Source: Flavobacteriales bacterium (lineage in GTDB: Bacteria > Bacteroidota > Bacteroidia > Flavobacteriales_F > PHOS-HE28). From it: DNA of 64,000 bases. The notes beneath the pieces are model-generated. The model searched no databases, was not told the origin of the DNA, and saw nothing but the letters and a program-made list of their open reading frames with translations. This document shows, in pieces, positions 35,078 to 44,733 of this stretch (positions are counted from its first letter, which is position 1; each line of letters begins with the position of its first letter). The DNA is taken from positions 1 through 64,000 of the forward strand of contig JADJWA010000002.1 of assembly GCA_016716605.1 (NCBI GenBank), given 5' to 3'. Made by a program: the position numbers and the translations under genes.

Positions 35078-35862
35078 TCGAGGGTGGCTTCAGGATGCGC
35101 CTCCTTCCAGCGGCGTGCGGTCTCGCGCTCATCAGCGCGATCGCCATCATCGAGGAACACGGTGGCGCGTGGCGCCAGACGCGCTTGGAGCAGCGGCAAT
35201 GCCGGCCAGCGCGCCAAAGCCTGCGTGGTATCGGGCGGGCCGTCGACAAGCAGGAGGTCGATCGGCGCATCAAGGTCCACACAGGACAGATCGTACCACT
35301 GCCATTCGCGGTTGTCGATCACGTGCTTCACCAAGGGTGCATGCACCACCAAAGCGAATTCGCTGAGGCCATGGTCGGCCAGCAGCTGCCGGCTACGCTC
35401 GGCATAACTGGCATCGTGCTCGAGGGCGATCACGCGCCCTTGTCCCTTGCGCTTCATGCAATACGCCATCACCAAGGTGGAAACCCCGCTCCCGGCCTCC
35501 ACGGCCACGCGCACCTCGCGCGTGAGGCAATGGACGGCCAGTTCGCGGAGCAGATCAGGCGCCGCGGCCCAGGATCGCGTAGCGGGCAAGGGCAGCACGG
35601 GTCGCAGCACCTCCTGGAGGCCGACGATGGACTCCATCTGATGGAAAGCGCTGCGGGCTTCCGCATGCTGTTTGGCGAACACCTGCATGCGGTGGTGGCG
35701 CAGATCGATCAGCAGCAACACGGTGATCAGCATTGCCAGCGCCATGGGCAGCACGAGGCCCACGCTGCCCCAGGCCTGATGCCCAGCGATACCAGAGGCC
35801 AGCACGGCCAAAGGCGCCAGCACGGCCAGCAGCACCCGGTTGCGATTGAAGCGCTCTTCCAT
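35035..35862 (-). CDS. Membrane-anchored methyltransferase-like protein
   Basis: 275 residues. Two N-terminal membrane helices (VLLAVLAPLAVLASGIAGHQ and VGLVLPMALAMLITVLLLID) precede a Rossmann-type domain: REVRVAVEAGSGVSTLVMAY, GQGRVIALEHDASYAERSRQ, PIDLLLVDGPPDTTQALARW and RATVFLDDGDRADERETARR. This is the architecture of class I SAM-dependent methyltransferases of the surface-glycan type, though the catalytic acceptor is unknown. Convergent overlap with the GT39-like gene. Confidence 0.65.
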   Translation of the reverse strand: MEERFNRNRVLLAVLAPLAVLASGIAGHQAWGSVGLVLPMALAMLITVLLLIDLRHHRMQVFAKQHAEARSAFHQMESIVGLQEVLRPVLPLPATRSWAAAPDLLRELAVHCLTREVRVAVEAGSGVSTLVMAYCMKRKGQGRVIALEHDASYAERSRQLLADHGLSEFALVVHAPLVKHVIDNREWQWYDLSCVDLDAPIDLLLVDGPPDTTQALARWPALPLLQARLAPRATVFLDDGDRADERETARRWKEAHPEATLDHLPLEGGCWVLRF

Positions 35863-35940
35863 GCGGGCAAGTTTAGGCCGCTTGCGAGCATCCTTGCGTG
35901 TTCAGCGCCGTCTGCGTTCTTTGCCGTGCATGTTAAGGCA

Positions 35941-36825
35941 ATGAGCGCATTGAAACGATTGGCGAAGCGGGCCTACGACGCCCTGCCGTTCAAGCAGCCC
36001 CTCTACACCTTGCTGCGCGCGGTGATCCGCTTGCCAGAACCGGTGTACCGGCACCTGCACTTCAAAGGCATCTTCACGGTGAAGGTCGATGAGCGCGCAT
36101 CCTTCCGGATCCGGCATCACGGGCATTTGATCGAGAACGAGCTGTTCTGGCGCGGCTTGGGCGGGTGGGAGAAGACCTCACTGGAGCTGTGGGTGCGCTT
36201 GTGCCGACGCTCTCGCGTGATCCTGGATGTCGGCGCCAATACCGGCGTGTATTCACTCGTGGCCAAGGCGGTGGCCCCGCAAGCGGTGATCGCAGCCTTG
36301 GAACCCGTACAGCGCGTCTTCGATCGGATGCGGATGAACTTCGAGTTGAACGGCGGAGGCATAGCGGCCATCCGCGCGGCCGCCAGTGACCGCAAGGGCG
36401 TGGCCACGTTGTACGACCAGGGCTGGTCGGACCATGTGCTCTCCGTATCCCTCGACCCCGAATGGAACAAGGAGGACAGCAACCTGATCCCCGTGGAGGT
36501 TCCTTGCCTGACCGTGATGGACGTGCTCGATGAGCTGAAGCAGCCCTCATTGGACCTGATCAAGATCGATGTGGAGACCTACGAACCCACGGTACTGCGC
36601 GGCTTCATCGACCTGATCCGCCGCGACCGGCCGACCATGCTGGTCGAGCTGCTCAATGACACGGTGGCCGCACAAGTAGCCGAGTTGGTCGATGGCCTGG
36701 GCTACGCCTACTACAACATCGACGACAAGTCATGGCCTCCGCAGCGCACCGAGCGCTTGAGCCGTAGCGCGCACTACAACTTCCTGATCTGCCGGCCTGA
36801 AGTCGCTGCGGGCATCGGGCTTTGA
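35941..36825 (+). CDS. FkbM-family methyltransferase
   Basis: 294 residues. RSRVILDVGANTGVYSLVAK is the SAM motif, VIAALEPVQRVFDRMRMNFE the second strand, and LDLIKIDVETYEPTVLRGFI the FkbM signature with the I-D-V-E segment. Likely an O-methyltransferase for a sugar in the surface glycan. The ATG at 35941 was preferred because it gives the normal FkbM start; the frame is open much further upstream, antisense to the previous gene. A TTCTTTG stretch at 35916 lies upstream. Confidence 0.82.
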   Translation: MSALKRLAKRAYDALPFKQPLYTLLRAVIRLPEPVYRHLHFKGIFTVKVDERASFRIRHHGHLIENELFWRGLGGWEKTSLELWVRLCRRSRVILDVGANTGVYSLVAKAVAPQAVIAALEPVQRVFDRMRMNFELNGGGIAAIRAAASDRKGVATLYDQGWSDHVLSVSLDPEWNKEDSNLIPVEVPCLTVMDVLDELKQPSLDLIKIDVETYEPTVLRGFIDLIRRDRPTMLVELLNDTVAAQVAELVDGLGYAYYNIDDKSWPPQRTERLSRSAHYNFLICRPEVAAGIGL

Positions 36826-36902
36826 ACCAGCGCTCCCGAACCACCGGTTTACATTCGCCCGGACCCGGTCCTGCGCGAGCAGCCTCTGGGCCTGAGCCCA
36901 GC

Positions 36903-39122
36903 ATGCGCCGTTGCATCGTCATCTTCAGCATGGAGCCATGGGGCGACATGTGGTACTCCAAGCACCACTATGCCGCGCAGCTCGCCTTGGAGAACGATGT
37001 GTACTTCGTCGGGCTCCCGGACCGTTGGCGCTGGACCGATCTCTTCTCGTTCCGGGCGCGGGCCTGGCGCGTGCCGGAAGGCGTGCACGTGGTGGCCTAC
37101 CGGAACAACCTGCCTTTGCGCGTGCTAGGCCGCAGCCTGAGCAGTTGGATCAACAGGCTCAACGCGCGCAAAGTGGCGCGCATCCTGCCATCCACCGCCG
37201 ATGTGATCTGGTCCTTCTTCCCCACCACGCTCGCCATGCACCTGGCGCGCATGCACGGCGGCAGCAAGGTCATCTACCATGTGGTGGACCCCTACATCGA
37301 GCGCCCGATGGATCATCTCTTCGCGCGCTCCGCCGATCTGGTGGTGGCCATCAACCCGTGGTACCTGGATCATTACCGGCGCATCAACGCGAACTGCATG
37401 CTGATCCCGCACGGCGTGCAAGCGTCGGACCGGCGATCCCAAGAGGCCGAGGTGAACGCGTACCGCTCGCAGCACGGCAGGTTCGCGCTCCTGGCCAGCG
37501 GCTTGAGCGGATCCCTGAACTTCCCGCTGCTGATCAAGCTGGCCCAAGCAAGGCCCGAGATGCAGCTGGTGGTCGTCGGCAAGAAGTTCCCATTGAATGA
37601 AGCCGCCCATGCGCAGTACCGGATGCTCTTCAGCCTGCCCAACGTCCACTACCTCGGCGTGCTGCATCCGGAGAAGCTCAAGAGCCTGGTGAAGGCCGCT
37701 GCCGTTTGCCTGGTGGCCTATGAATTCGAGCCGGCGCGGAGCGTGCCGGTCAGCGCCGGAAGGACACCGCTGAAGGCCCTCACCTACCTCGCCCAGCATT
37801 GCCCGACGGTCTCCACCAACAACAGCTATGTGCTCGCGCTGGAAGGCAAGGGCCTGTTCAAGGCGGAGGATCCGGATCACTTCCTCGAACTGGTGAACGA
37901 GGTGCTGCTCGGCCATCGCCAGGTGGATGCAGCCGCTGTTGATGCCTACCTGGACTCCGTCGGCTACGGCGCGCTCTCGGAGCGGATCATCAGCGGCCTG
38001 TTCAATGCACCGCCGATCCCGGCCGTGCGTGATGGAAGGAAGGTGATCCCTCAAGGGCACCCGGTGATGATCGTTTCGAATGAAGCCTGGGATGGGCCGC
38101 GCTACAGCAAGCACCGCTGGGCCCTGTCGCTTGCCGAGCAGCGTGAGGTGCTCTTCGTGAACCAGGCCAAGCGCTGGCGGCCGGTGAACCTGCTGAAGTG
38201 GCGGATCCAGGAGCAACGCTCGGCCGAGGATGTGGCCGTGCTCAACTACAACAACGCGCTGCCATTCCTTGGCGGCCGCCTCCGCGGCTTGAACGACTCA
38301 CTGGTGCAATGGCGCCTGCGACGACACCTGAGGCGCACCGGACGGCATCAGCCCCTAGTTTGGACCTTCGACCCGAGCCGGCTGGTGGCCCTCAGCGGGC
38401 TTGATCCGGTGACCACGGTTTACCACTGCGCGGACGACCACAGCCTCGGCGTGAATGATGAGGCGAAGCTCGCCGCGAACGTGGACCACGTCTTCTGCAT
38501 CGCAAAGGACCTCATGCCCCGGTTCGCCGCGCGGAACAAGTCCGTGCATCACGTTCCGCATGGCCTGCTGCCGGCCGATTTCGATCGGCCATCCGCCCCA
38601 AGCCCACACGGTGAGGGCTATGGCTTATACATCGGCAACTTCAACGACCGGCACGACTTCGCCTTGTGGGAGAAGCTGATCCTGGCGCACCCGGATGTGC
38701 GCTGGCTGGTGGCCGGCCCGGTGAAGGTGAGCCATCCCATCGGCAGGCGCATCGCGCTCGAGGAGGCTTATCCGAACGTGCAGATGCTCGGCGAGGTGGA
38801 ATACGCGGAGCTGCAGCGGCTGATCGCGTCCAGTGGATTCGGCTTCCTGTATATGGACCCGAACTCGCCCGCCAACCGCATATCGAGCCAGAAGGTGGTG
38901 CAGTTCCTGGCGCAGGGCAAGCCGTTCTTCTGCAGCTGGCTCTCTGAATACGCTGATCTGCGCGACCTTGTGCACATGAGCGATTCGCACCAGGAGGCGC
39001 TGGATCTCTTCGCGCATTGGCGGCGCCATGGCGAGCCGCCGGAGAGCGCCGAGCACCGGATCGCGCACGCCCAAGCACAGCGCTACGAACGCCTCTTGGA
39101 GCGCCTCCCCTTCGTGCTATGA
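36903..39122 (+). CDS. Two-domain GT4-like glycosyltransferase (tandem fusion)
   Basis: 739 residues made of two related halves of about 380 and 360 residues. Half 1 starts RRCIVIFSMEPWGDMWYSKH and half 2, near residue 380, starts HPVMIVSNEAWDGPRYSKHR. Both have the W(D/G)-x-x-R/W-YSKH feature, then a nucleotide-sugar half with FALLASGLSGSLNFPLLIKL in the first and GLYIGNFNDRHDFALWEKLI in the second. Each half looks like a complete GT-B fold enzyme, so it may add two sugars in succession. A TTG at 36822 overlapping the previous stop would add 27 Pro/Gly-rich residues; the ATG at 36903 is preferred. Confidence 0.75.
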   Translation: MRRCIVIFSMEPWGDMWYSKHHYAAQLALENDVYFVGLPDRWRWTDLFSFRARAWRVPEGVHVVAYRNNLPLRVLGRSLSSWINRLNARKVARILPSTADVIWSFFPTTLAMHLARMHGGSKVIYHVVDPYIERPMDHLFARSADLVVAINPWYLDHYRRINANCMLIPHGVQASDRRSQEAEVNAYRSQHGRFALLASGLSGSLNFPLLIKLAQARPEMQLVVVGKKFPLNEAAHAQYRMLFSLPNVHYLGVLHPEKLKSLVKAAAVCLVAYEFEPARSVPVSAGRTPLKALTYLAQHCPTVSTNNSYVLALEGKGLFKAEDPDHFLELVNEVLLGHRQVDAAAVDAYLDSVGYGALSERIISGLFNAPPIPAVRDGRKVIPQGHPVMIVSNEAWDGPRYSKHRWALSLAEQREVLFVNQAKRWRPVNLLKWRIQEQRSAEDVAVLNYNNALPFLGGRLRGLNDSLVQWRLRRHLRRTGRHQPLVWTFDPSRLVALSGLDPVTTVYHCADDHSLGVNDEAKLAANVDHVFCIAKDLMPRFAARNKSVHHVPHGLLPADFDRPSAPSPHGEGYGLYIGNFNDRHDFALWEKLILAHPDVRWLVAGPVKVSHPIGRRIALEEAYPNVQMLGEVEYAELQRLIASSGFGFLYMDPNSPANRISSQKVVQFLAQGKPFFCSWLSEYADLRDLVHMSDSHQEALDLFAHWRRHGEPPESAEHRIAHAQAQRYERLLERLPFVL

Positions 39123-39171
39123 CCTGCGCATCGCTCATGGCCCCTTCCGCAACCGCACCAGCACGCGTGCC

Positions 39172-40500
39172 ATGAGCCTGAAGAAGAGCATCTTCTACAC
39201 CACGCTCACGCAGGTGCCCACCTTGCTGCTCTATTTCGCGGCGAGCATGCTCATGACGCGCCTGCTGGGCGATGAGGGCCGCGGCGAGTACGCCCTGATC
39301 ACCAATCAGTCCGCGCTCTTCTCCATGCTCCTCTCGCTGAACATCGGCTACGGCATCAGCTACTTCGCGGCCAAGGAGGGCCAATCGCGCAATGTGGTGG
39401 GCACGGCCGCCACGCTGCTGCTGATCAACCTGCTGCTCGCGCCGCTGCTGCTTGCCGGGGTGCGCGCGGTGCCTGCGGCGAACGAGCTGCTGATGCCGCA
39501 GCGCGCCGGCCATTGGCTCTATTGGGCCTTCATCTACGCGAGCATCATGCTCTCGCTGATCAACACGGCGTGCCTGTCGATGCTCCTGAGCCGCAAGCGC
39601 TTCCGGGAACTCAACCTCGCCAGCATCGCCGGGGCCGGCGTGAGCGCCGCCGGCTTCGCCGTGCTGTTCATCCTTCGCGACCGCATCGATCCCGAACGCA
39701 TGCTGGCAGCCGTGCTCATCGTCACGATCGCTTCACAGGGCGTGATCACCGGGCTCTCGGGCTTGCTCTATGCGATCCACATCGGCCTGCGCCCCGCACC
39801 GGTTTGGGCTTGGAGCGCCATCCGGCCGGTGCTGGCCTTCAGCATGGTGGGCTACCTCAGCATCCTGGTGAATATGGTGAACTACCGCTTCGACACCTGG
39901 GTGGTGAACCATTACCACGGCACAGCCAGCTTGGGCGTGTACGCTGTTGGAGTCGGGCTGGCGCAGTTGCTCTTCCACGTGCCCGAGCCGTTCTCGCGCG
40001 TGGTGCAGCCGTACCTGTTCGGATCGCACGACGCGGGCATGCTGGCTCGCTTCAAGGCCGTCTCGCGCATCAACTTCACGCTGGTGCTCGGATTGGCCGC
40101 GGTGCTGGCGCTGATCGCGCCGTGGGCCGTGACGCTGATCTTCGGAGAGGTGTTCGCCGCCTCCGTGCTGCCGCTCCGCCTGCTGCTGCCGGGCATCGTG
40201 CTCAATTGCGCGTTCAAGCTGCTGGCCCAATTGGTGGTGCAGGGCGGGCTACAGCGCTACAACCTCTTTGCCGCTGCGGTCGGTGCCGCCTTCACCATCG
40301 GCCTCGATTTCGCGCTGATACCGGCCATGGGCATCGCTGGCGCCGCCATTGCCAGCACGCTTGCCTATGCGGCCGTGCTGGCCGTGGTGCTGCATGCCAT
40401 ACGGCACCGCATGGGAATCGCCGTGGGTGACCTGTTCTTCGTGCGTGCATCCGATATTCGCGCACTGCTCGGCGGCCGCCTTGGCACCGGGCATGGCTAG
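39172..40500 (+). CDS. Oligosaccharide flippase (Wzx-like)
   Basis: 442 residues with 12-14 predicted membrane helices. MSLKKSIFYTTLTQVPTLLL, RLLGDEGRGEYALITNQSAL (the usual loop after helix 2) and SMVGYLSILVNMVNYRFDTW are typical of the MATE/MVF-type polysaccharide flippases. It moves lipid-linked repeat units across the inner membrane. A longer in-frame stretch upstream is antisense noise; the ATG at 39172 fits the family start. A second flippase is at 59151. Confidence 0.85.
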   Translation: MSLKKSIFYTTLTQVPTLLLYFAASMLMTRLLGDEGRGEYALITNQSALFSMLLSLNIGYGISYFAAKEGQSRNVVGTAATLLLINLLLAPLLLAGVRAVPAANELLMPQRAGHWLYWAFIYASIMLSLINTACLSMLLSRKRFRELNLASIAGAGVSAAGFAVLFILRDRIDPERMLAAVLIVTIASQGVITGLSGLLYAIHIGLRPAPVWAWSAIRPVLAFSMVGYLSILVNMVNYRFDTWVVNHYHGTASLGVYAVGVGLAQLLFHVPEPFSRVVQPYLFGSHDAGMLARFKAVSRINFTLVLGLAAVLALIAPWAVTLIFGEVFAASVLPLRLLLPGIVLNCAFKLLAQLVVQGGLQRYNLFAAAVGAAFTIGLDFALIPAMGIAGAAIASTLAYAAVLAVVLHAIRHRMGIAVGDLFFVRASDIRALLGGRLGTGHG

Positions 40501-40621
40501 CGCGCATGAATCTGAGCAGGGCATCCATCCTCAACGGCATCCGAAGGCACTTCCTCTTCGTCTTGGTTCAGTCCAACTTGCGGCGCGAACGAACCGCATT
40601 GACCCAGACGAACGCGAGCTG

Positions 40622-41671
40622 ATGACAGTCAAGCCGGGAAGCGCTCCACGCATGGCGCTCCGGACCATCGATGCGGTCCGGGGCTTGGCCGCCCTAGGCG
40701 TGGTGCTCTTTCACTATGGTGGCGTTGTGCTGCCCACCCTGAGGCCGCATCCGCTTGAAGCCTTGCTCGCCTTCGGTGAGCACGGCGTGGAGGTGTTCTT
40801 CGTGCTCAGCGGCTTCGTGATCCCATACAGCTTGGTGCGCAGCGGGTACACCTGGTCCTCGATCGGCCCGTTCATGTGGAAGCGCTATTTGCGGATCGCG
40901 CCGCTGGCGTACATCTCGGCCTTGCTCATGATCGGCTATCACCTGCTGTCCTTGTTCATGTTAGGCAGGCCCGTTCAGGCGCATGACTGGCCAGGGATCG
41001 ATGCCGCTTCCGTGATCGGCAACCTGCTCTTCCATCCTCAGATCTTCGGCAGCAGCTGGTTCAACTTCGCGTTCTGGACCCTCGCGCTTGAATTCGAATT
41101 CTATCTGGCCATCGCCTTGACGCTCCCGATCCTGCTCCACGGACGCCGGTTGGCCAATGCCATGATCCTGGTTTGCGCCCTAAGCCTGAGCTTCGTTGAC
41201 GATCACCTTCTCTTCCGGCATTGCGGCTTCTTCATCTTCGGCGTAGCCGCCTTCTTGTGGAAGCAGGGCCGCATCACCGCCAAGGAATTCGCCTCGGTCT
41301 TCGCACTGACCCTCGCTGCGCTGCTGGCGCGCAACGACCTTGCCCCGGTGCTGCTCTCAGCCGGAGCAACGGTCTTGCTGCTCTGGAAACCCGCCCTGGG
41401 CTCGAAGCGCACCGATTGGCTGGGCGCCATCAGCTATAGCCTCTACATCGTGCATGTGCCGGTGGGCTATTTCGCCGAGAGCGCGATGAAGCGCCTCACC
41501 GGCCTGCACGAATTGACTTGGGGCAAGGTGTTGCTGCTCCTGGCGTACACCTTGCTCGCATTGATCGCGGCGCAGCTGCTCTATCAGGTCGCGGAGCGCC
41601 CGCTGCTGGATCGGCTCAAGCGGATTGATATCGGCGATCGGAAAAGGACAGGAGCCCCGAAACATCCGTGA
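40622..41671 (+). CDS. Acyltransferase family 3 (OafA/YrhL-like)
   Basis: 349 residues and about 10 membrane helices. RTIDAVRGLAALGVVLFHYG carries the conserved R and the H of the acetyltransferase site (F-H-Y), EHGVEVFFVLSGFVIPYSLV the second signature, and WFNFAFWTLALEFEFYLAIA the W-x-L-x-x-E-F-x-F-Y motif. Such proteins O-acetylate surface sugars in the inner membrane. An ATG at 40652 is a possible alternative start. Confidence 0.86.
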   Translation: MTVKPGSAPRMALRTIDAVRGLAALGVVLFHYGGVVLPTLRPHPLEALLAFGEHGVEVFFVLSGFVIPYSLVRSGYTWSSIGPFMWKRYLRIAPLAYISALLMIGYHLLSLFMLGRPVQAHDWPGIDAASVIGNLLFHPQIFGSSWFNFAFWTLALEFEFYLAIALTLPILLHGRRLANAMILVCALSLSFVDDHLLFRHCGFFIFGVAAFLWKQGRITAKEFASVFALTLAALLARNDLAPVLLSAGATVLLLWKPALGSKRTDWLGAISYSLYIVHVPVGYFAESAMKRLTGLHELTWGKVLLLLAYTLLALIAAQLLYQVAERPLLDRLKRIDIGDRKRTGAPKHP

Positions 41672-41683
41672 TCACTGCGCACC

Positions 41684-42823
41684 ATGCCATCACCGATCCA
41701 TGTGCTGCACACCTTCGCGAACAACAGCTCGGTGCCCTACCTCAGCTGGTTCGCCGAGCGCGCAGCGCGCGAAGGCGGCATTCGCTACACCTTCGTGAAT
41801 CTCCATCCCGAGCGCCCGGCCATGATCGATGAGATGGCCGCACTCGGATTTCCGTGCGAATGGGTGCCCTATGACGATAGGCGCCGCAAGGCAGGCCTGC
41901 TGCGCGCCCTGCCTGCCATTCACGGGCACATCCGAAGGCACCGTCCGCAGATCGTTCACTGCAACCTGTTCGATGACAGCGTTCCCGGATTGATCGCAGC
42001 GCGCATGGCCGGGGTGCCCGTCCGGGTGATCACACGGCAGGATACGGGCTACCATTGGATGCATGCGCGGCAATGGCTCTTCGTCGATCGGTGGAACGCA
42101 AGGCTCGCGACGGACATCATCGCCATTTCATCCGAATCGCAACGGCACCTGATCGAACAGGAAAAACTGCCCGCGAGCAAGATCGCCTTGGTGCACAATG
42201 GCATACCCCCTGAGCGCCACACGGCAAAGGACCCGAGGGCCATGGCCGAGCTGCGCGCGCGCTTCGGGCTCAAAGGGCACGGGCCCGTGATCGGCACCGT
42301 GGCGCGCTTCATCCCATGGAAGGGGTACCGGCACATCGTGGATGCGGCAAGGATCATCGTGCGCAAGCACCCGGATGCCCGATTCCTGCTCTGCGGCCAA
42401 GGAGACCAAGAGCCCGAGGTCCGGCGTTGGATCCATGAAGCCGGGCTCGAAGGCCACCTGCTGCTCACCGGCCGGATCGTCCGCGAGCACATGCCTTCGT
42501 TCTATGGCCTGCTCGATGCGTACCTGCATGCGGCGGTGCTGGAGCCTTTCGGACTGGTGTACGCCGAGGCCATGATGAATGCGATTCCGGTGGTGAGCAC
42601 GGCTACGGGCGCGGCGAAGGATGCGATCACCGATGGCGTGAACGGGTTCCTTGCTGCGGAGCGCAGCGGCGATGCCTTGGCAGCATCGATGGATCGCCTG
42701 CTCGCCGCCGACCGGAAGGCGATCGGCGAAGCCGGGCGTGCCACCGCATTGCGCATGTTCTCCTTCGACGCTATGTGGCAAGGCACCATGGCCGTTTATC
42801 GCAACGCGCTCGCACGATCATGA
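41684..42823 (+). CDS. GT4 glycosyltransferase
   Basis: 379 residues, GT-B fold. PIHVLHTFANNSSVPYLSWF opens the acceptor domain; VIGTVARFIPWKGYRHIVDA, DARFLLCGQGDQEPEVRRWI and LHAAVLEPFGLVYAEAMMNA (the E-x7-E donor-site region) place it in family 4. Its stop overlaps the next start as ATGA. Likely adds one sugar of the repeat unit. Confidence 0.86.
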   Translation: MPSPIHVLHTFANNSSVPYLSWFAERAAREGGIRYTFVNLHPERPAMIDEMAALGFPCEWVPYDDRRRKAGLLRALPAIHGHIRRHRPQIVHCNLFDDSVPGLIAARMAGVPVRVITRQDTGYHWMHARQWLFVDRWNARLATDIIAISSESQRHLIEQEKLPASKIALVHNGIPPERHTAKDPRAMAELRARFGLKGHGPVIGTVARFIPWKGYRHIVDAARIIVRKHPDARFLLCGQGDQEPEVRRWIHEAGLEGHLLLTGRIVREHMPSFYGLLDAYLHAAVLEPFGLVYAEAMMNAIPVVSTATGAAKDAITDGVNGFLAAERSGDALAASMDRLLAADRKAIGEAGRATALRMFSFDAMWQGTMAVYRNALARS

Positions 42824-43686
42824 CGGACAATCCCTTGGTGAGCGTGGTGATGCCGGCCTACAACGCCGAGCGCTACATCAATGAGGCCATTGCCTCCGTG
42901 CTGGGCCAAAGCTGGCCAGCCATTGAAGTGATCGTGGTGAACGATGGCTCGAAGGATGCCACGGCGGCGGCGGCGGCAGCCATCGGCGACCCGCGCGTGC
43001 GCGTGATCGATCAGGCCAATGGCGGCGTGAGCCGCGCGCGCAACACGGGCATCGAGGCGGCGCGCGGCGAGGCCATCGCCTTCCTCGATGCCGATGATGC
43101 CTTGGAGCCGCGCGCGATCGAGCTGAAAATGAAGGCGCTCCAGCGCTCCGGTGCCGATTGGGCGTTCGGCGATATGCTGCCTTGCGATGCTGACCTGCGG
43201 CCGACGGGTGACCCTGAGCGCGGCGTCGGGGACGGATTCGTCCGCACCGTGCTGCTGGGCGAGCGCCATGCCGTGCCCGGTGCGGGAAGCAACCTGCTGG
43301 CGCTCCGGCATTGCTTCGCTGAAGGCTTGCGCTTCGACCCTGCCCTCTCGAACGAGGCCGACAAGGACATGGTGCTCGGGCTGGCCAGCCGGTTCAAGGG
43401 CGTGCACGTGCCAGAGGCGCTGTTCCGTTATCGAACGGTGGGCGGCAGCATGAGCCGCAACATCGCCCTGTTCGAGCGCGACCACCTGCTGATGCTGCGC
43501 AAGGCTAAGGAGCGCGGCCTCTTGAACGATGCCGGTTTCAGGCGCAGCGTGATGGCGCGCGCGTACTGGGCCATCGGCGGCAGCTGGTGGCGCAATGCGC
43601 AGCGGCCGCTCAAGGCGCTGCCCTGGATCGTGCGAGCGGCGCTGATCAGCCCCGCACTCGTCATCGGCAAGCTGCTCCGGCGCTGA
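42820..43686 (+). CDS. GT2 glycosyltransferase
   Basis: 288 residues. LVSVVMPAYNAERYINEAIA starts the GT-A domain, VNDGSKDATAAAAAAIG and GEAIAFLDADDALEPRAIEL give the D-x-D site. No membrane segment is obvious. Translation is coupled to the preceding GT4 gene (ATGA overlap). Acceptor and donor sugars unknown. Confidence 0.85.
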   Translation: MTDNPLVSVVMPAYNAERYINEAIASVLGQSWPAIEVIVVNDGSKDATAAAAAAIGDPRVRVIDQANGGVSRARNTGIEAARGEAIAFLDADDALEPRAIELKMKALQRSGADWAFGDMLPCDADLRPTGDPERGVGDGFVRTVLLGERHAVPGAGSNLLALRHCFAEGLRFDPALSNEADKDMVLGLASRFKGVHVPEALFRYRTVGGSMSRNIALFERDHLLMLRKAKERGLLNDAGFRRSVMARAYWAIGGSWWRNAQRPLKALPWIVRAALISPALVIGKLLRR

Positions 43687-43692
43687 TCGCGC

Positions 43693-44733
43693 TCACGCCG
43701 TGGCTTCCTTCAGGAGGTGCTGTTCCCACGCCCAAGCCGTGGCCATCATCTCATGGAGGCTGTGCTCGGCCTTCCAGCCCAAGGTCCCTTCGGTACGGCG
43801 CGTATCGGTGTAGATCGCGGCCACATCACCGGCACGGCGTGGGCCAACGCGGTAGTTGAGCCGCTGCCCGGTCACGGACTCGAACGCCGCGATGGCTTCC
43901 AGCACGCTCACTCCATGGCCGGTGCCGAGGTTGAGGATGGCATGGTTCGGTTGCAAGGGCCCGCGCATCGAGTGCTCCAGGGCCTTCACATGCGCCGCCG
44001 CGATATCAGAGACGTGCACATAGTCGCGGATGCACGACCCATCGCGGGTATCGTAATCGCCGCCGTGCACCACCACACCGGGCAGGCGGCCCACGGCGGC
44101 GCGCATGATCACCGGCACCAGGTTGGTGGGCGCGTTGATGGGATCCTCACCGAGCAGCCCCGACCGGTGCGCGCCAACGGGGTTGAAGTAGCGCAGCGAG
44201 ATCGCGTTCAGCCCGGGCATCACGCGGGCATGCGCCTCCACGATGCCTTCACCCACTTGCTTGGTGTGCGCGTATGGCGACTCGGCCCTTCCCAGCGGCG
44301 AATCCTCGCGCACCGGCAGTTCCGCCAGGTTGCCATACACCGAGCAGGAGGAAGAGAAGATGAAGTTGGGCACGCGGTGCAAGGCCGCTGCCTCGAGCAC
44401 GTTGAGCAGCGAATCGATGTTGTTGCGGTAGTAGCGCCCAGGCTCGCGCACCGATTCGGGCACTGATTTGAACGCCGCGAAATGGATGATGCCCTTCACG
44501 TCGCCCGCTTCGCCCACCGCGCGCAAGGTGGCCTCACGGTCGCAAAGGTCGAGCTCCACAGAGGGCACGCGCCTGCCCGTGATGGATTCGATGCGATCGT
44601 AGGTGCGCGGGCTGGAATTGGAGAAGTTGTCGAACGCAAGTACCCGGAACGGCGTGCGTTCCATCAATTCGATGAGGGCGTGCGACCCGATGTATCCGGC
44701 GGCTCCGGTAACGATGATCGTGCTATCGGCCAT
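43693..44733 (-). CDS. galE: UDP-glucose 4-epimerase
   Basis: 346 residues. Extended SDR enzyme interconverting UDP-glucose and UDP-galactose (or the GlcNAc/GalNAc pair). TIIVTGAAGYIGSHALIELM is the NAD motif, FIFSSSCSVYGNLAELPVRE supplies the catalytic serine region, and SPYAHTKQVGEGIVE the Y-x3-K pair. NAISLRYFNPVGAHRSGLLG and GDGTRDGS-like text (DYDTRDGSCIRDYVHVSDI) complete the GalE signature. It supplies galactose-type donors to the glycan genes. It overlaps the upstream GT4 gene by 11 bases. Confidence 0.9.
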   Translation of the reverse strand: MADSTIIVTGAAGYIGSHALIELMERTPFRVLAFDNFSNSSPRTYDRIESITGRRVPSVELDLCDREATLRAVGEAGDVKGIIHFAAFKSVPESVREPGRYYRNNIDSLLNVLEAAALHRVPNFIFSSSCSVYGNLAELPVREDSPLGRAESPYAHTKQVGEGIVEAHARVMPGLNAISLRYFNPVGAHRSGLLGEDPINAPTNLVPVIMRAAVGRLPGVVVHGGDYDTRDGSCIRDYVHVSDIAAAHVKALEHSMRGPLQPNHAILNLGTGHGVSVLEAIAAFESVTGQRLNYRVGPRRAGDVAAIYTDTRRTEGTLGWKAEHSLHEMMATAWAWEQHLLKEATA

